A stretch of 64,000 nt of DNA from Ridgeia piscesae (GCA_025642075.2 JAODUO010001181.1:45001-109000), one strand, 5' to 3'. Numbered from the stretch's first letter, positions 1-16,626 are shown. Notes: a model not told the origin generated them from the letters alone. A program made the numbers and translations.

Positions 1-1711
<1,711 letters not shown>

Positions 1712-2116
1712 CTCTCTGTCGGTGGGGCTTTTGGCGTAGGAGTAATATGTCATGTAGAGCACGGCTCCGGTCGATCTGTCCTCGTCTCCGCCATTATCCT
1801 TTGGCTGTGGGCGGTAGACAACTCGTACCGTCAGACAGGGGTAGGACGAATTATGTCCCAAACCCCCGCGATGTGCCGATTCCGTGTGACGGCAAGACAC
1901 ACTGGAATTGGTATCCAACACGCTCGCTTCGACAGTGCAAGTGGTCGGGATGAACTCACGTGTGTTCCAGTACTCTCGTATGGTCGGAACCCCGATCAGA
2001 CCAAAGCCCAACACGCCGGCTGCCACAAGACACACCGACAACTGCATCAGCACACATCGGCGATGTTTCACCAGGAACGACAAGCACGTACACTTCCTTG
2101 ACGTCTCCGCTGCCAT
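1712..2116 (-). CDS. BK-channel beta-subunit-like (KCNMB family) protein, first coding exon, partial
   Basis: The exon encodes 135 residues starting at ATG 2116-2114 (minus), in the favourable context GTGATGG. It ends at a strong donor, GAG|GTGAGT, with intron phase 0. The translation has a basic N-terminus (KHRR, residues 17-20) and one hydrophobic segment (about 22-45) running into VPTIREYW. An extracellular-looking region follows with Cys60 in a CTV motif, Cys75 and Cys94 in SYPCLTVRVV, and N-glycosylation sequons at Asn70 and Asn89. KCNMB subunits have two membrane helices around a Cys-rich extracellular loop, with a CTV motif after the first helix and a YPCLxVxV motif in the loop; this exon matches the first half of that plan. 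The second half and second helix must lie left of position 1. In the family these subunits bind the Slo1 pore subunit and tune its calcium and voltage sensitivity. The family match is by eye, so another two-helix family cannot be excluded. An in-frame extension upstream of the chosen Met looks like GC-rich 5' leader. Confidence 0.68.
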
Positions 2117-2819
2117 CACCGGTCCTTGCAAGCAGACGTACTTCAAGTGCGGAGGTTCTTTCTGGCGATTGAGAACACGAGAACTTTGCACCAGGCAGAC
2201 GAGCTGCAATTTCACACAAATCAACCGTTGGTGACCGTCGCTGAGGCGTGGGGACGTTTAGCGCGGCTGTACGGTCTAACGTTGACATTAATTTTGTTTG
2301 TTGTCGTGGCCGAACCTTGTAAAGGTTTTGCACAAGGCACCACGCGACAGCTGCACTCGGTACGCAATTGGCCACAACGGAACCTAAGGTGGCGCAGTCA
2401 CGTCCTGTCATACGCACCGCACGTACGCTTCTGCTGAGTTCTGGGCCAGCGATCTTTGCCACGGGGGTGAACTACTCTGTTTGTAGTCGGCCGAAACTCA
2501 GCCACACAGAAGGGCTTCAACACATCGCTACAAAGAGATAGTTGAATAGGTCGAGCTGGTTCAGTGGGCATGAATGGACGCGGCTAAAAGCTCATTAGAG
2601 AGGAGCTCTGTCATGACGCCGCAGTAATTTGTCTCTCAAGCCAGCTCGCATGAAGCCGATTTTGTATTTATCAGTATTAATCTACAGTTACTATTTGATA
2701 ATTATAAACTCTGTTGCTAGCATATTTATACGGTTGTTGTTGCTGTTGTTACTTATTAATTATGTGTTCGTTGTTGTTACTTATTAATTATGTGTTCGTT
2801 GTTGCTTCGATCTAGCGCA
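2117..2819. promoter_or_regulatory. 5' flank and likely leader of the KCNMB-like gene
   Basis: About 350 bases upstream of the minus-strand start are GC- and CpG-richer than the surroundings, which fits a leader or promoter. No TATA box is convincing. Further out, a 28-bp unit starting acttattaattatgtgttcg is tandemly duplicated at 2751-2806. No plus-strand gene is visible. Confidence 0.3.
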
Positions 2820-2990
2820 ACGGTTGTTGTTGTTGCTGCTGCTGCTGTTGCTGCTGATATTGCTGCTGCTGCTGCTGCTGCTGCATGTCCATGCTACAGT
2901 TGCCATAGTTTTTGCTGCTGCTGCTGTTGCTATTGCTGTCGTTGTTGTTATTGTTGTTGCTGCAGCTGTTGCTGCTGCTGTAGGCTTACA
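2820..2990. repeat. (TGC/TGT)n imperfect trinucleotide repeat
   Basis: Imperfect CTG/TTG triplet repeats, open in several frames (poly-Leu, Ala, Cys on plus and poly-Gln on minus). No homology or splice signals support translation. Confidence 0.9.
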
Positions 2991-4797
<1,807 letters not shown>

Positions 4798-4799
<2 letters not shown>

Positions 4800-7700
4800 A
4801 TAAATATACATAATTATTATTAACATAAAATACTAAATAATAATTTTATGATTACCAGGTTATATACAAATTATAGTTGTATAAATAAATTATAAATAAA
4901 TATCGCGAATGAGAACGCGATTACAAATTATTTGTTATTATGTTAGTATGTTATTATAATTATTATGTTATTATAATTATTATGTAAGACATTTTTTATG
5001 AAAACCCATTCAATTGATGTCATTATAACTCTAAATGCGCATGATGCTTGACCCCCCAAATGTCAGTGACTTGATTTTCTCACTGCCGCCGAGAAACATG
5101 TTGACGCCATATGGTCAGTGTTTATCAAGCACTCGCACCGTTACGGATTATCGACCTGAAATGTCGGCCAGTGACCAACTAAACCAATGGATCAGTGCAA
5201 CCACTGACAACAGCGTCTCGTAGCCGTGTTTACATCTAGATGTTAATTTTAGCCTCGTTGCCTCGATACAAGCTCTCACGACCACGTGATACGTGACGTC
5301 AGCGTATTTCCGCCTAGCGTAGAAAAAGATAAACACGTTTGGCAAGATCAGTCGGAGAAAGGTAGTTTTACACGCAGACGATTTGCCACGAACCAGTCAA
5401 TCCATACGCGAACAGCTTGAAGGACGTTGTGAGATAACACAATAAGGTTGGTTCTGATGTTCTCAGGTTAAGACTTCATGTAACGAAAAGCGGATAAATC
5501 GCTTTGTTATTGTTTGACAGCTGACAGTTCTACAACTTGACCTGTCGCGCTGCGCGATGTGTCCGTTGTTTCCTCGCTTGGCGCCTGTCGTTAAATACTC
5601 GATATGTTATTATGACAGACATGCATCTAAAACAGTATATGCTGTTTTCATTACTGCGTTGCCAGATGTCGTGTGCAACAGATTCATTTATATCATTGTT
5701 ATAAATGCGCTGACATTCTCCCGAGAAATTGTCAAAACAAAGAAAACGTGCGCATGCAGTGTCGTATGGGAAATGTGTTGGTCAATATGAGTAGCCACTT
5801 TGTGATTTTCCCTTTGTTTTCAGTTGATATTTCAACATTATGAATTGCCTGAATACATGAATATGTCTCCACTTATGTTCTGGACAAATGCAGAAACGGA
5901 AACATATTCGTAGACACGATTCTGTGTGCGCAGTTAAAAGTAGGCCACGACTACGAGTCCAGACAACGATAGGCCATGCAGCGAACATGCGGTCATCGCA
6001 GCAGACGACAGCAGTCCTTTGTTTTGATTGTTGACACTTCTTTGTCTAGTAGCTAGACTGAGTATGTCACGAGACGTGTTATTGTACTGCGAAAGCACTA
6101 CAAATTAAAAACAACTCGAAACTACCCCCTTGCTGACATGGACAAATTATTTAATTTGTTATTAATTTTTAAGACAATAAAACATTTAATTTGTTATTAA
6201 AGACAATTAAAAGGTAGACATTTGTGATCAAAACTAATCAACATCATTATGTGATCAAAGCTACTGACATATTAAATGTCAATCTGTAGCTATTAGGCAA
6301 TACTAACACTTTTCACAGACATATGTATATTTACTTGATGTTCAGATCAAACAATTAATTTAATGTATGTTACACAGCTGGATAAATTGACTAATTACCA
6401 GTCATCTCCATGTAAGCACTTGTGTTTTCTTTTAATTCTATAGCCCCTATTCCATATAAAGATTGATATTACATTATGCACGTGACACTTCGCTTTGACT
6501 TTCTTTGTACAGTTCATAAGTGGGTATAACATGGATGGTTTCATTTTGCTACCTACAGACTCACTGTTGCCACATGTATATGACTCATGACTACCAGGCT
6601 GGATTTTTTTCCATGCATAACCATTGTGTATTCTGCAAAGACCGAGTGCTATTTTTATGTCATCATTTAAAAAATTTAACTAAGTCCATTACACAGATTT
6701 GTAATTTAGGAGTAAATAGTGGGTTGGAACTGGGACTTATAAGTGTAAAGTATGTTAACATAATTTTCAGAGACAGTTGTTGTACGTTTAAAAATGCTAC
6801 CCATCACAAAATTTCCCTTCTTTTCATTTTCACAACCATTGTGATCAACCATTATTATGATCTTAAAATTTTTCACGTTTTGGTTTTCAGTTAGATGAAT
6901 TTCTTTAATTTGATTTTCTATGCTTTTGGACCGTTAATTTAAATGACATGGAAATTACAGATACGTTCAAAATGCATCTGAAGAGAGAGTGTTGTGATTA
7001 ATTTGAACTGTGTTTATCAATAAAACATTTCTCGTATTCATACAGAGTAGTTCACTTTTAACGATGGTGATATGTCTGATGTGTATGCCGATTTAGGTAC
7101 ACTGAATCACTGATATCAGTCATGTCAGATGTAGAATTTATTTATTAATCGTCATGCTGGTGTATGGTCTGATGTCATTCAGACAATGCTTCCTAAATTG
7201 TTTGTATACATTTATATATAATATCTCACCCTGCTTTAGCCTGACCATATTTGACTTTGTTGATGTTCTACTTACGGTGCCTGCAGAGACCTTGCTTTGT
7301 TAAGACAACAAGGGCTGATACAGCCTTCTGGAACACAGGCTTTGTTCTTCATACATCACCTGTAAAGTTCTGTAGAGGTCAAATCTGCCTATATACAAAT
7401 AAAGGCATTAGTGACATCGACCTAATTAGATGACGTAGGTGACTGAAGTAGGTGTATACATTAAGGTTATTATACTGTACAGTGGCATTAATGGTTCTTG
7501 CCTGTGTCTATGTTTACATCAGGCACAGAGCTTTCATTGGTGAAGTTTTATTCATATATATATATATATATAATATACACTATACAGTATATTAACACAA
7601 TAATTGGCATTTCATATATTTTTTACACTATTGCGTGAATCTGTGCAATGGCATAGTCAGAAAACAATGGCAGCAAACTTGACACAATTTGTTGTACTTC

Positions 7701-9233
7701 GTACACAAATGCTATTTGTAATTCTACACAACACTAGCTGGTCTATAAACACGACAATTTACCAGCAATCTGATTGACAACGAGAACCCCGTGACTTGGG
7801 TGTGGAATGCGTTTTAACATCGGAAACAACTGAATAAATACAGAGTTTTATGCGGGAATTGTCGTGTGACCAATCAATCTAGCGTATGTAAAGAGCCAGT
7901 GTTAGCATTTATTTGCACGTTTTACATTAATGAAAATACAGAGGCTGAGGTCATAAATAGCTCCAACCAGTCCATGGATCTCATCCATGGTTGGCATCTT
8001 TGGCTGTAAACAATTTTTTTTACACAAACTCATTATATTATCGCTCACTGCGTGTCAATTCACAGCACATGGCTATATTTAGTGGTGTCTACAGACGACG
8101 TTTTAACCCAGATTAAACTTAGGCTGGGGTAGTTTGTTTTGTTTGCATGCGTTATATCTGTGATTTAATTGACCATATCTGTGTAGCATCAACATATGAT
8201 TTTAGTGATTTAGCATTGAATTTGTTCAGCACATAGTCACATGCGTGTATACCATTGTGTAGAATGGGCTTTTGTAGTCTGGATTCCCTAAGTCCTATGA
8301 GGTGGTGGCACCATTTGCAAATCCCACTTTTCTAATAGACATCTTTACCCCAAATCCTCATAGATATACTAGATGCACAGATAAACATTCACACATTATC
8401 GCCTAACCCCACCATTATTGGCCAATCATACACCTCGCTATTGCATTTTGGATTTCTAATAGTTACTCGGGTCTGTCTGAATGATACATTAACTATTGTT
8501 ACGACTTATAAAATCAGATGTAGCAATATAATGAGAACCTAACATATAGAAGATATATACATTTGGCATTGCAATACTTGACTAATACAATTGCACAAGG
8601 GAATCATCTGCCCTATTTTGGCGATAGTTATTGAGATGTGCCTAGTCACTGCCTACAAATAACTAGATTATTACCAATTTACCTGAGCATCTGAAATTCA
8701 GGAGGATGGACACCCATCTATCAAGTAAATGTGCTGGTAGCCTGCTTGCCTTAATCAGTACTGCGAAATGACCCGAATGACCTGTAATATTCATAACTCT
8801 TTAATGCCACTGGCAAAATTACTGTAGTACATGTCAGCTGAAATGTCAGTTCTGGTTATGTACAGTTAATTTGCCTTTACCAGATCGGAGTGGCTCGTTT
8901 TAGAATGTAGACTATCGGACAGTACTACTTAGTTACCTCACAAAAGGAGTGTCCCTTCATTTAAACTTAAACTGATGATTCAACATCTTGAAATATCTTG
9001 ATAAAACATTATTAAGAAGCATTAATTAGAGTAAAACAGAGTTAACAGACATGGAAGTATATCAGTCATCATCTCTATCGCAATGACGTCATTTGTCATT
9101 TAGTTAGCCATCTTCATAGATCTATAGCATCTGTCACCATGGTCATCATCGGAAGCTCTCTCCTGTGAGCAGTCATGTTAATGTTGCAGTAATGGCAAAT
9201 TGGTAATGGTTGTGGTAAGTGTTCTTAACAAGG
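4798..9233. other. non-coding AT-rich interval; CpG-richer patch at 5230-5560
   Basis: No exon is recognised. At 5230-5350 an E-box-like CACGTGA and a CRE (TGACGTCA) lie close together in sequence richer in CpG than the surroundings. This is a weak candidate for a promoter or enhancer. A second TGACGTCA is at 9084-9091. A short TA run lies near 7555-7571. Confidence 0.3.
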
Positions 9234-9415
9234 TGATATGGTAGATAGTTGGTGACTATGTTTGTAGAGGTATGGTAGGTAGTTGGTACCTTTATGTTTG
9301 TAGAGGTATGGTAGGTAGTTGGTACCTTTATGTTTGTAGAGGTATGGTAGGTAGTTGGTACCTTTATGTTTGTAGAGGTATGGTAGGTAGTTGGTACCTT
9401 TATGTTTGTAGAGAA
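9234..9415. repeat. 36-bp tandem repeat, about 5 copies
   Basis: A unit containing ggtatggtaggtagttggta followed by cctttatgtttgtag repeats head to tail. The first copy is degenerate and the next four are nearly identical. A 36-bp unit is a multiple of three, so a 12-residue periodic frame appears; it shows no sign of being a gene. Confidence 0.93.
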
Positions 9416-11230
9416 ATATCTCTTCCTCTGCCTTTAGGCTGTAAGTCTAAGTATCAGTAGTCTGCCGTACTTTGAACAAGTACTTGTGTTACGCTGGCAG
9501 AAAACACAGTGATTTGACACAGTGAATAATTGCACTAATAATCATTAGTTGTTACAATTCAGAATGCAGCATTACCTTTATTCGTGGTTCTAGCACTGAA
9601 CTGTTTCTAAAGTTAAAAAATCTGTAAAGATTTAAACAGGTTATATGATATTATTTCTGTTTTATCTTCGACAGCAAGTGGTGTGTTACAGTGTGCTTGT
9701 GTAATGTGTAATCTCAATGTTACTACAGCCTGCAGGTCAGGCTATAATGTTACTAATTGCAAAGCCGTTGAGCAAGACATGGCTTTCCACTAGATGTCTG
9801 AGTATGTGTGTCAAGATCAGTCAGTCGAACACATGCAAAACAACACGAGTGCTTTTATTTTTCATACACAACACTGAAGTCAACCAATATTGTGCATTAG
9901 TCAGTCTTGTTCAGAATTGTTATGGCAATTTTTTGTATAATTCTGTCTTTTTGGGATGTCAACATCAGCCAGAAACAGTACTTTAAAATAATGATGAACT
10001 CTTATGTAATGGATTGTCCATAGGCGTAGTGTTTGTTATTATTTACTTGTTTATATAATTTAATTTGTAAATAATAAAAAATTCATCTTTATGCTTACAA
10101 GACAGATTTAGTAGTGTTATTGTTTTATCATTAATCTAGTGATGGTGGTGTGGTGACCAGTGTGACCATTTACTAGATCCAAATTACAAAACAGTTACAA
10201 GTAAACCAGCTTCACTATATTGATCAGACAAACTTGGTTTCATTTGTGTATGCATGAAGTTGCATTATGATAATCTTGGGGCTTTGAAATCGAGAAAGAT
10301 CTATTTGGCAGGAAACAACAAACATGTTGACCAGATGAGATGTTAATGTTTACCCATGATGTTATCTAGGATCGTGTTATTGTGACGCTTAATATTGTCG
10401 AGTGGCTGTGTCATTAGTTTCAATTAGGATAGGTGAAAGGTGTGCCCCTCCTTTTCTTACAATAAGACATCATCATGCTTTGTTCTAGATTTCAATACGT
10501 AGACTGGAAATGTGATGTTTACTTGTGTGTGCCTTTGTCTTTGATTAATGCAGACATTTGATAATGTTCTGAAAATACCAGTTATAATTTGATGTGCATA
10601 ACTAATTTGAAATGGGTGGAATGTAGTAATAATATTCTTTGTTTGAAAGAGAGTGGAATTTTGACTTTAAAAGATACTACTCATGGGGTAGCCAACTAGC
10701 CACAGCATATTTTGCCAGGAAGTGTAATGTTTAGAAAGGTAATCTATATGACATTCTGTATAAACATTGTATTGAAACCAGATACCTGAAGCCATTGATG
10801 TAATTTACCTGTCTTGATATTGTTTTACAGGATGTGATAATAAAAATTGTCACCACACTGTTCAGACGTAATGAACATGATACACAGCAGGCCTAAAATA
10901 ACATATCATATGATAATGTATATTATATGCATCTGACTTCCCTGCTATATTTCTTATGTATCCACATTTGTTATGTCTCCAAATGTCATCTCTGTAGTTC
11001 TAAGATAACAAAGAGAAGGGTGTTTGTGATATGGCAAAATCTCCTAGATTTATGTTTGCTAAACTATGCTACCAAGAGGAGTATTAGACCAAGAAGTTAT
11101 CCTAATTATGTATTAATGCATGTTTTTGTGGAGATCATGCCATCATGGTAATGTGAAACTGAAAATACACCTCTCAGTGCAATATTATATGGGATGGACA
11201 TAAAAACCTGTTCTCCTGTGAGCAGTGCAT
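9416..11230. other. AT-rich non-coding interval
   Basis: No coding or RNA gene is recognised. Open frames are short and show no conserved motifs. Confidence 0.5.
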
Positions 11231-11720
11231 GTAAGTGAAAGTGTACTAGGATGGCTACCACTGCAGACTGTACATTTGTAACAGTGAAAGTGTACTAGAG
11301 TAGCTAGTTACTAGCTACCACTGCAGACTGTACATTTGTAACAGTGAAAGTGTACTAGGGTAGCTAGTTACTAGCTACCACTGCAGACTGTACATTTGTA
11401 ACAGTGAAAGTGGTAGCTACTAACTAGCTACCACTCCAGATTATACATGTGTAACAGAGCAAGTGTACTAGGGTAGCTACTAACTAGCTACCACTGCAGG
11501 CTGTACATGTGTAACAGTGAACATTTACTAGGGAAGCTAGTAACTAGCTACCACTGCAGGCTGTACATGTGTAACAGTGAAAATTTGCTAGGGAAGCTAG
11601 TAACTAGCTACCACTGCAGGCTGTACATGTGTAGCAGTGAAAGTGTACTAGGGTAGCTACTAGCTAGTAACTAGCTACCACTGCAGGCTGTACACGTGTA
11701 ACAGTGAAAGTGTACTAAGG
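11231..11720. repeat. about 60-bp tandem repeat with an internal palindrome, about 8 copies
   Basis: Units follow the pattern gtgaaagtgtactagggtag, then a palindromic core, then ccactgcagactgtacattt and gtaaca. Three early copies are exactly 60 bp apart. The core gtagctagttactagctac is nearly self-complementary. Later copies vary in core length. The array is followed directly by a tRNA-like segment at 11731. Confidence 0.93.
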
Positions 11721-11730
11721 TGTTCTACCC

Positions 11731-11800
11731 GGAATGTGATGGCACAGTGGTTAGGGTGTTGGACTAGCCATGTACAGATTCTGAGTTTGTTGCACCAATT
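11731..11800 (+). mobile_element. possible tRNA-derived SINE head
   Basis: The stretch ggcacagtggttagggtgtt followed by ggactagc resembles the D-arm and A box of a tRNA, and attctgagtttg about 30 bases later resembles a decayed B box. The tRNA fold is not intact, so this is more likely a SINE remnant than a tRNA gene. No poly(A) tail or target duplication was found. Confidence 0.35.
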
Positions 11801-13401
11801 CGCACAGCTGTGTGAAAGAATATGTAAACTGTAACATGCTTTCAGCAGTCCCAAAGGCAAGCTGCCACGCTGTTTGAGAACACATTATCTTTTCCTGTGA
11901 ACTGTGGCAAACTACTGTTTCCTAGCTAAAAGAACTGTATAAACTACTTAAAGCAAAAATCAGTTATTATTTTTGTATTACTACACAAATGGACCTTTTT
12001 CATGCAAGTTGATTGTCCACACCGTAAGACGGTTTTGTGAGTTTTGGGTTAGCTTGACTTTGTATTCCTCCATAGTTTGTTCAAACCGACCCTTACTCTG
12101 TGTCGTCAGTGATTCACCGGTAGACTGCAGGTGAACAGAGCACTGCCACAACCTTCTGCGCTGGTACACACTAACAATATGGTTATTGGTCACCTAACCA
12201 TATACTGAGTCAGTATGAGTGCCTAGATACCGTCATATGTCTGCCACTGTGTCAAGCCATTGTTCCTAGCATACAGACGAACTATACAGTCGGCTGCCAA
12301 CAAAGCAGCCATATATGATTCATGTTAGTTTCTTGAAGTTCCGTGATAGATCTATGCAGCCTATATAGTGGAGTGGTTCAACTATAACCAAGCATGCCAC
12401 AACAACAAATCTGTATTTTTTACTTGAAATTCTATATTTCATATAATTTATTCAATGGTTAACTGGTCTCAAGTTTCATTATCTACTGGGCTGCTAAATA
12501 TATTAATACCTACACCAAACTGAGTCTGCAACATTTTGTCAGAAATCTGCTTCTAAAGTATCTGTTGTTTGACTTATGTAAGGGTGCCATCTGAATTTAT
12601 ATTTGTGTGACCAATACAAGAAAATAAACATAGTTTATGATGACTTTTATCACAATGTTTACATTTCAAATAAATCGGTAATCATGAGCACAGAATATGG
12701 TCATATTCCTGCATGATGTTTACACATATCTTGACTGTGTATTTATAGAAATGGGAAATCCATACAATGATAGACCTAGTCTATATAAGGTACTAGTTAT
12801 AGCTGACTAATCCATATGATGGTAGACCTAGTCTATATAAGGTACCTTTGGTAGTTATAGCTGACAATAAGTAGCTTAATTGGCAGAACTGAAGTCACCC
12901 ACACTGCCATTTGCCCATTTCATTATTGAACATGCACTGTAGTCAGTTCAAATCAGTTTAGCTGAAATATTCATAATGTAACTGAGAGTATGAGTACGGA
13001 CGTAGAACAATAACTCTCTTGTTGCTAACATCACAGCATGTTGTTATAGCCACTGATTAGTATTATGATGAAAACCTAGCATTATCATTATTCATTCAAC
13101 AAAGTAAACCATATTCATCCAATACCGAAACGTAAATAATTTATTTACATAAATTAATTAAGTTCTCACTATAAGGTTAATACCTGAACTATTGTTCCTT
13201 TGTTCAGGTGGGAATTAATTGGTTAATATATTTCGGGTCACAACAGTATTTATTAATGTACTGTATTTCTGAGTTAGGGTGCTGTAACCTTTCCAGTATT
13301 TAGTCAGATGTACACATTTTCACCCTGTTACCAAAAATAAGTCTTCAGTAACAAATATCTTCTGCATCTTTTGTGGATGTGAGTCTTTATAAGCAATGGA
13401 C

Positions 13402-13404
<3 letters not shown>
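11801..13404. other. AT-rich non-coding interval with one local duplication
   Basis: No gene is recognised. At 12758-12866 a roughly 54-bp segment containing tagacctagtctatataagg is present twice in tandem with small differences. Confidence 0.5.
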
Positions 13405-13466
<62 letters not shown>

Positions 13467-13716
13467 TCCCTCTCCCTCTCCCTCTCCCTCTCCCTCTCAT
13501 CCCTCTCCCTCTCCTCCCTCTCCCTCTCCCTCTCCCTCTCCTCTCCCCTCTCCCTCTCCCTCTCCCTCTCCCTCTCCCTCTCCCTCTCCCTCTCCCTCTC
13601 CCTCTCCCTCTCCCTCTCCCTCTCCCTCTCCCTCTCCCTCTCCCTCTCCCTCTCCCTCTCCCTCTCCCTCTCCCTCTCCCTCTCCCTCTCCCTCTCCTCT
13701 CCCTCTCCCTCTCCCT

Positions 13717-13782
<66 letters not shown>

Positions 13783-13800
13783 CTCTCTCTCTCTGTGTGT
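13405..13800. repeat. (CT)n / (CCCTCT)n polypyrimidine tract
   Basis: A CT run, then a long hexamer CCCTCT array with a few slips, then a second CT run decaying into CTGTGTGT. Nearly 400 bases have only pyrimidines on one strand, which can form intramolecular triplex DNA. Ser/Leu/Pro and Arg/Glu frames across it are artefacts. Confidence 0.98.
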
Positions 13801-14442
13801 CTTTGTCTACCTGTTTACTTAGAGACCTGTGCATTTCATCATTGACTATTGATCAGTATATATTATGTGCTTGTGGACCCATGTTGCTTACTGCACGTTA
13901 TTGCCACGGTAACACAATTATACTGTGACGGTATTGGAAACTAAAAACAGCTCACGGGCCGCGACATTTCCTGAAACACTTACAGTGCACACGTAAGTGT
14001 TCTCATGCCAGATTTATTACATTTGTGTTCTCACATTTATGTACAGGTTTGTCTTTGATGTGATTGAGAATTGGTAAGCAGGAGTAAAAGACCTATTTTC
14101 CTAGAACAGATTGGTGTTCAGGTTTCGTAGAAATGTGACAACCACAAATCTTTCCTCCATTTCTGTCATGGTACAGTGGTGGACTCACAGTGTTGATTGG
14201 CATATAATGGTAATAAGAGTAATGGTACAATGTGTGTATCATAAGACATCAAGGATAGACACATGCTAATTGTTCTGACACTTTGTTGACATAGTCAGAC
14301 CAACTGTGAGTTCGATGGGTCTACAGCTGTTTGCATTTTTAATTAGCATCCTTTATCTTTACCATGGACAAAGTGATGCAGAACATATGTGGTTTTAGAC
14401 CATTCACCTTCAGTACTTTCTCTATGCCATCCACAGCCTTGA
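13801..14442. other. non-coding interval
   Basis: No gene or repeat of note is recognised. Confidence 0.45.
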
Positions 14443-14502
14443 TCACATCCTTGATCACATCCTTGATCACATCCTTGATCACATCCTTGATCACATCCTT
14501 CT
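14443..14502. repeat. 12-bp tandem repeat, 5 copies
   Basis: The unit ccttgatcacat is repeated five times. It contains TGATCA, a self-complementary hexamer. Confidence 0.93.
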
Positions 14503-15187
14503 CTTCTCTTGCCACAGCCAGATGTTCTGCTCTTTGAAGAAACTTCACCATGTCTCATCATTTCCATTCTAAGTGGTGGTTAGAGTGTCAGTGCAGTAAT
14601 TGGTCAGTGTGAGTTACCACCATACACTTGTGTCTTTGTGCCCCAACCTCTGAGTGTGTGTACAACATTACACAAGGGAGGAAGTCAGAACACCAGGCCC
14701 GAGAATCAATGAACACGTGTCTTGTTACCAACCCCAGCCAGCACAAACAGAATACAAACTATCAGTTTTCAAAGACGGACAGGATTTCCAGGTCATTAGT
14801 TTGGAGAAAAATCAGTGATGCCTCAAAAATCCATTGACTAAAACCTCAGTTATCTGGATATTTACTTCTGGTAACCACCCCAAGTGTAACCTCTTATTAT
14901 CACACGAGAATATAGCGAGCCTTGACCTTAATTTGTTAGGTATAATGGTAATTGTTGCATTCACATCTTGGTATATACCGCATGATAATTCACGATTATA
15001 CCTTAACACAGTTGTTCACATGGTTAGATAAATCGTTCTTCTTGATTCACATTCACCCATGGTCAGTGGTCAGTGCTAACGTGCATTGTGCAAAGGAGAG
15101 ACATTGACCGCGAGAGGGAAGCTTTGTGTAATTAGATCTCTGGGCAGCCAGCCACAAGTCAATTGATAGAGCTTGGTGGGCCGTTCT
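14503..15187. other. non-coding interval
   Basis: No gene is recognised between the 12-bp and 33-bp tandem arrays. Confidence 0.45.
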
Positions 15188-15777
15188 GGCCTTCCACATC
15201 CACAACTGCATTAGTTCAGTGACCTTCCACATCCACAACTGCATTAGTTCAGTGACCGTCCACATCCACAACTGCATTAGTTCAGTGGCCTTCCACATCC
15301 ACAACTGCATTAGTTCAGTGACCTTCCACATCCACAACTGCATTAGTTCAGTGACCTTCCACATCCACAACTGCATTAGTTCAGTGACCGTCCACATCCA
15401 CAACTGCATTAGTTCAGTGGCCTTCCACATCCACAACTGCATTAGTTCAGTGACCTTCCACATCCACAACTGCATTAGTTCAGTGGCCTTCCACGTCCAC
15501 AACTGCATTAGTTCAGTGGCCTTCCACATCCACAACTGCATTAGTTCAGTGGCCTTCCACGTCCACAACTGCATTAGTTCAGTGGCCTTCCACATCCACA
15601 ACTGCATTAGTTCAGTGGCCTTCCACGTCCACAACTGCATTAGTTCAGTGGCCTTCCATGTCCACAACTGCATTAGTTCACTGGCCTTCCACATCCACAA
15701 CTGCATTAGTTCAGTGGCCTTCCACATCCACAACTGCATTAGTTCAGTGGCCTTCCACATCCACAACTGCATTAGCC
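15188..15777. repeat. 33-bp minisatellite, about 18 copies
   Basis: The unit reads ccttccacatccacaactgc then attagttcagtgg. Copies differ at a few fixed positions: gtggcc, gtgacc or gtgacc-g at the junction, and catcc or cgtcc inside. The array has no length slippage. Both strands carry a long open frame across it (11-residue periods). The unit is a multiple of three without stops, so this is expected and not evidence of a gene. Confidence 0.96.
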
Positions 15778-16335
15778 GCCCTGACTGTGAACTCACATCG
15801 AGTGACTTTGCACAGGAACCTCAGTGCCGTGTGATGAGTTACGACATACACACATTAAGTGTGTAAATATTCCTTGGTTTCTTATCTCCACACTTCTGTG
15901 CACTGCTGAATTATTCAGTGCTGAGCTTATGTGTGGTAAGGTGGACTCATGTAGTAGTTGATATATTGTGTATTTTTGGGGGAAACGTCTGTAATAACAA
16001 CAGGTTGCATGTGAAAAGGAAAGTTCTTATATATATATATGCAGGATAAAATTATTGCCAGTCACACGTTTTGGTGGACACATGGATGTTAACTGTTAAG
16101 CCAGTTTACAATCTTTTAAATGTGTCTGATGACTTGAAATGGACTACAGACACACATGTGACACAATTTTCACTCACTTTCAAGGCATAACTAACAATAT
16201 CTATGGTTTTGGAAGACCTTTTTTTGCTCTTTCATTTTTTTACCAGTCCACCACCCGTCCACCCATATTTCTGCCCGTCCATGTTCGTTTTGACCCGTCC
16301 AAATGATGGGTGGATGGGTCTCTACATAAAGCTAA
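15778..16335. other. non-coding interval
   Basis: No gene is seen. The end of the interval (about 16230-16335) has several CCGTCC/CCACCC motifs and the phrase caaatgatgg, leading into a TA tract. A similar arrangement of caaatgatgg, tctct and acaaagct occurs at 40255-40283, also next to a TA/CA tract. Confidence 0.4.

Positions 16336-16421
<86 letters not shown>
16336..16421. repeat. (TA)n microsatellite
   Basis: A pure TA dinucleotide run of about 85 bases. Confidence 0.98.
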
Positions 16422-16424
<3 letters not shown>

Positions 16425-16626
16425 TGTCCAGTTAGTAATACTTTACGGTTTACTCTCTGGTAGACCTATCCAATCAAACACCATCTAGACTTCTCTGGAA
16501 ACTAACCAGCTATGCTGCAGTTAGATTCCTACACCACTGTCTGTAGCCAGGTACTCATTCATACAGCTGAATGAACTGGGGCGACGTAGATTGAACCAAC
16601 TTGTCCAACATGTCTGACACTGCAGT

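Noticed and set aside
1956..2462. 168-codon minus-strand frame overlapping the KCNMB-like exon
   Set aside because: It overlaps the better-supported exon in another frame, is GC-driven, and shows no motif.
13328..13845. Arg-Glu-rich / Ser-Pro-Leu-rich open frames
   Set aside because: They are translations of the CT and CCCTCT tract.
15053..15866. 247- and 215-codon frames on opposite strands over the 33-bp array
   Set aside because: A stop-free unit divisible by three gives open frames automatically; no start context, splice site or relative supports a protein.
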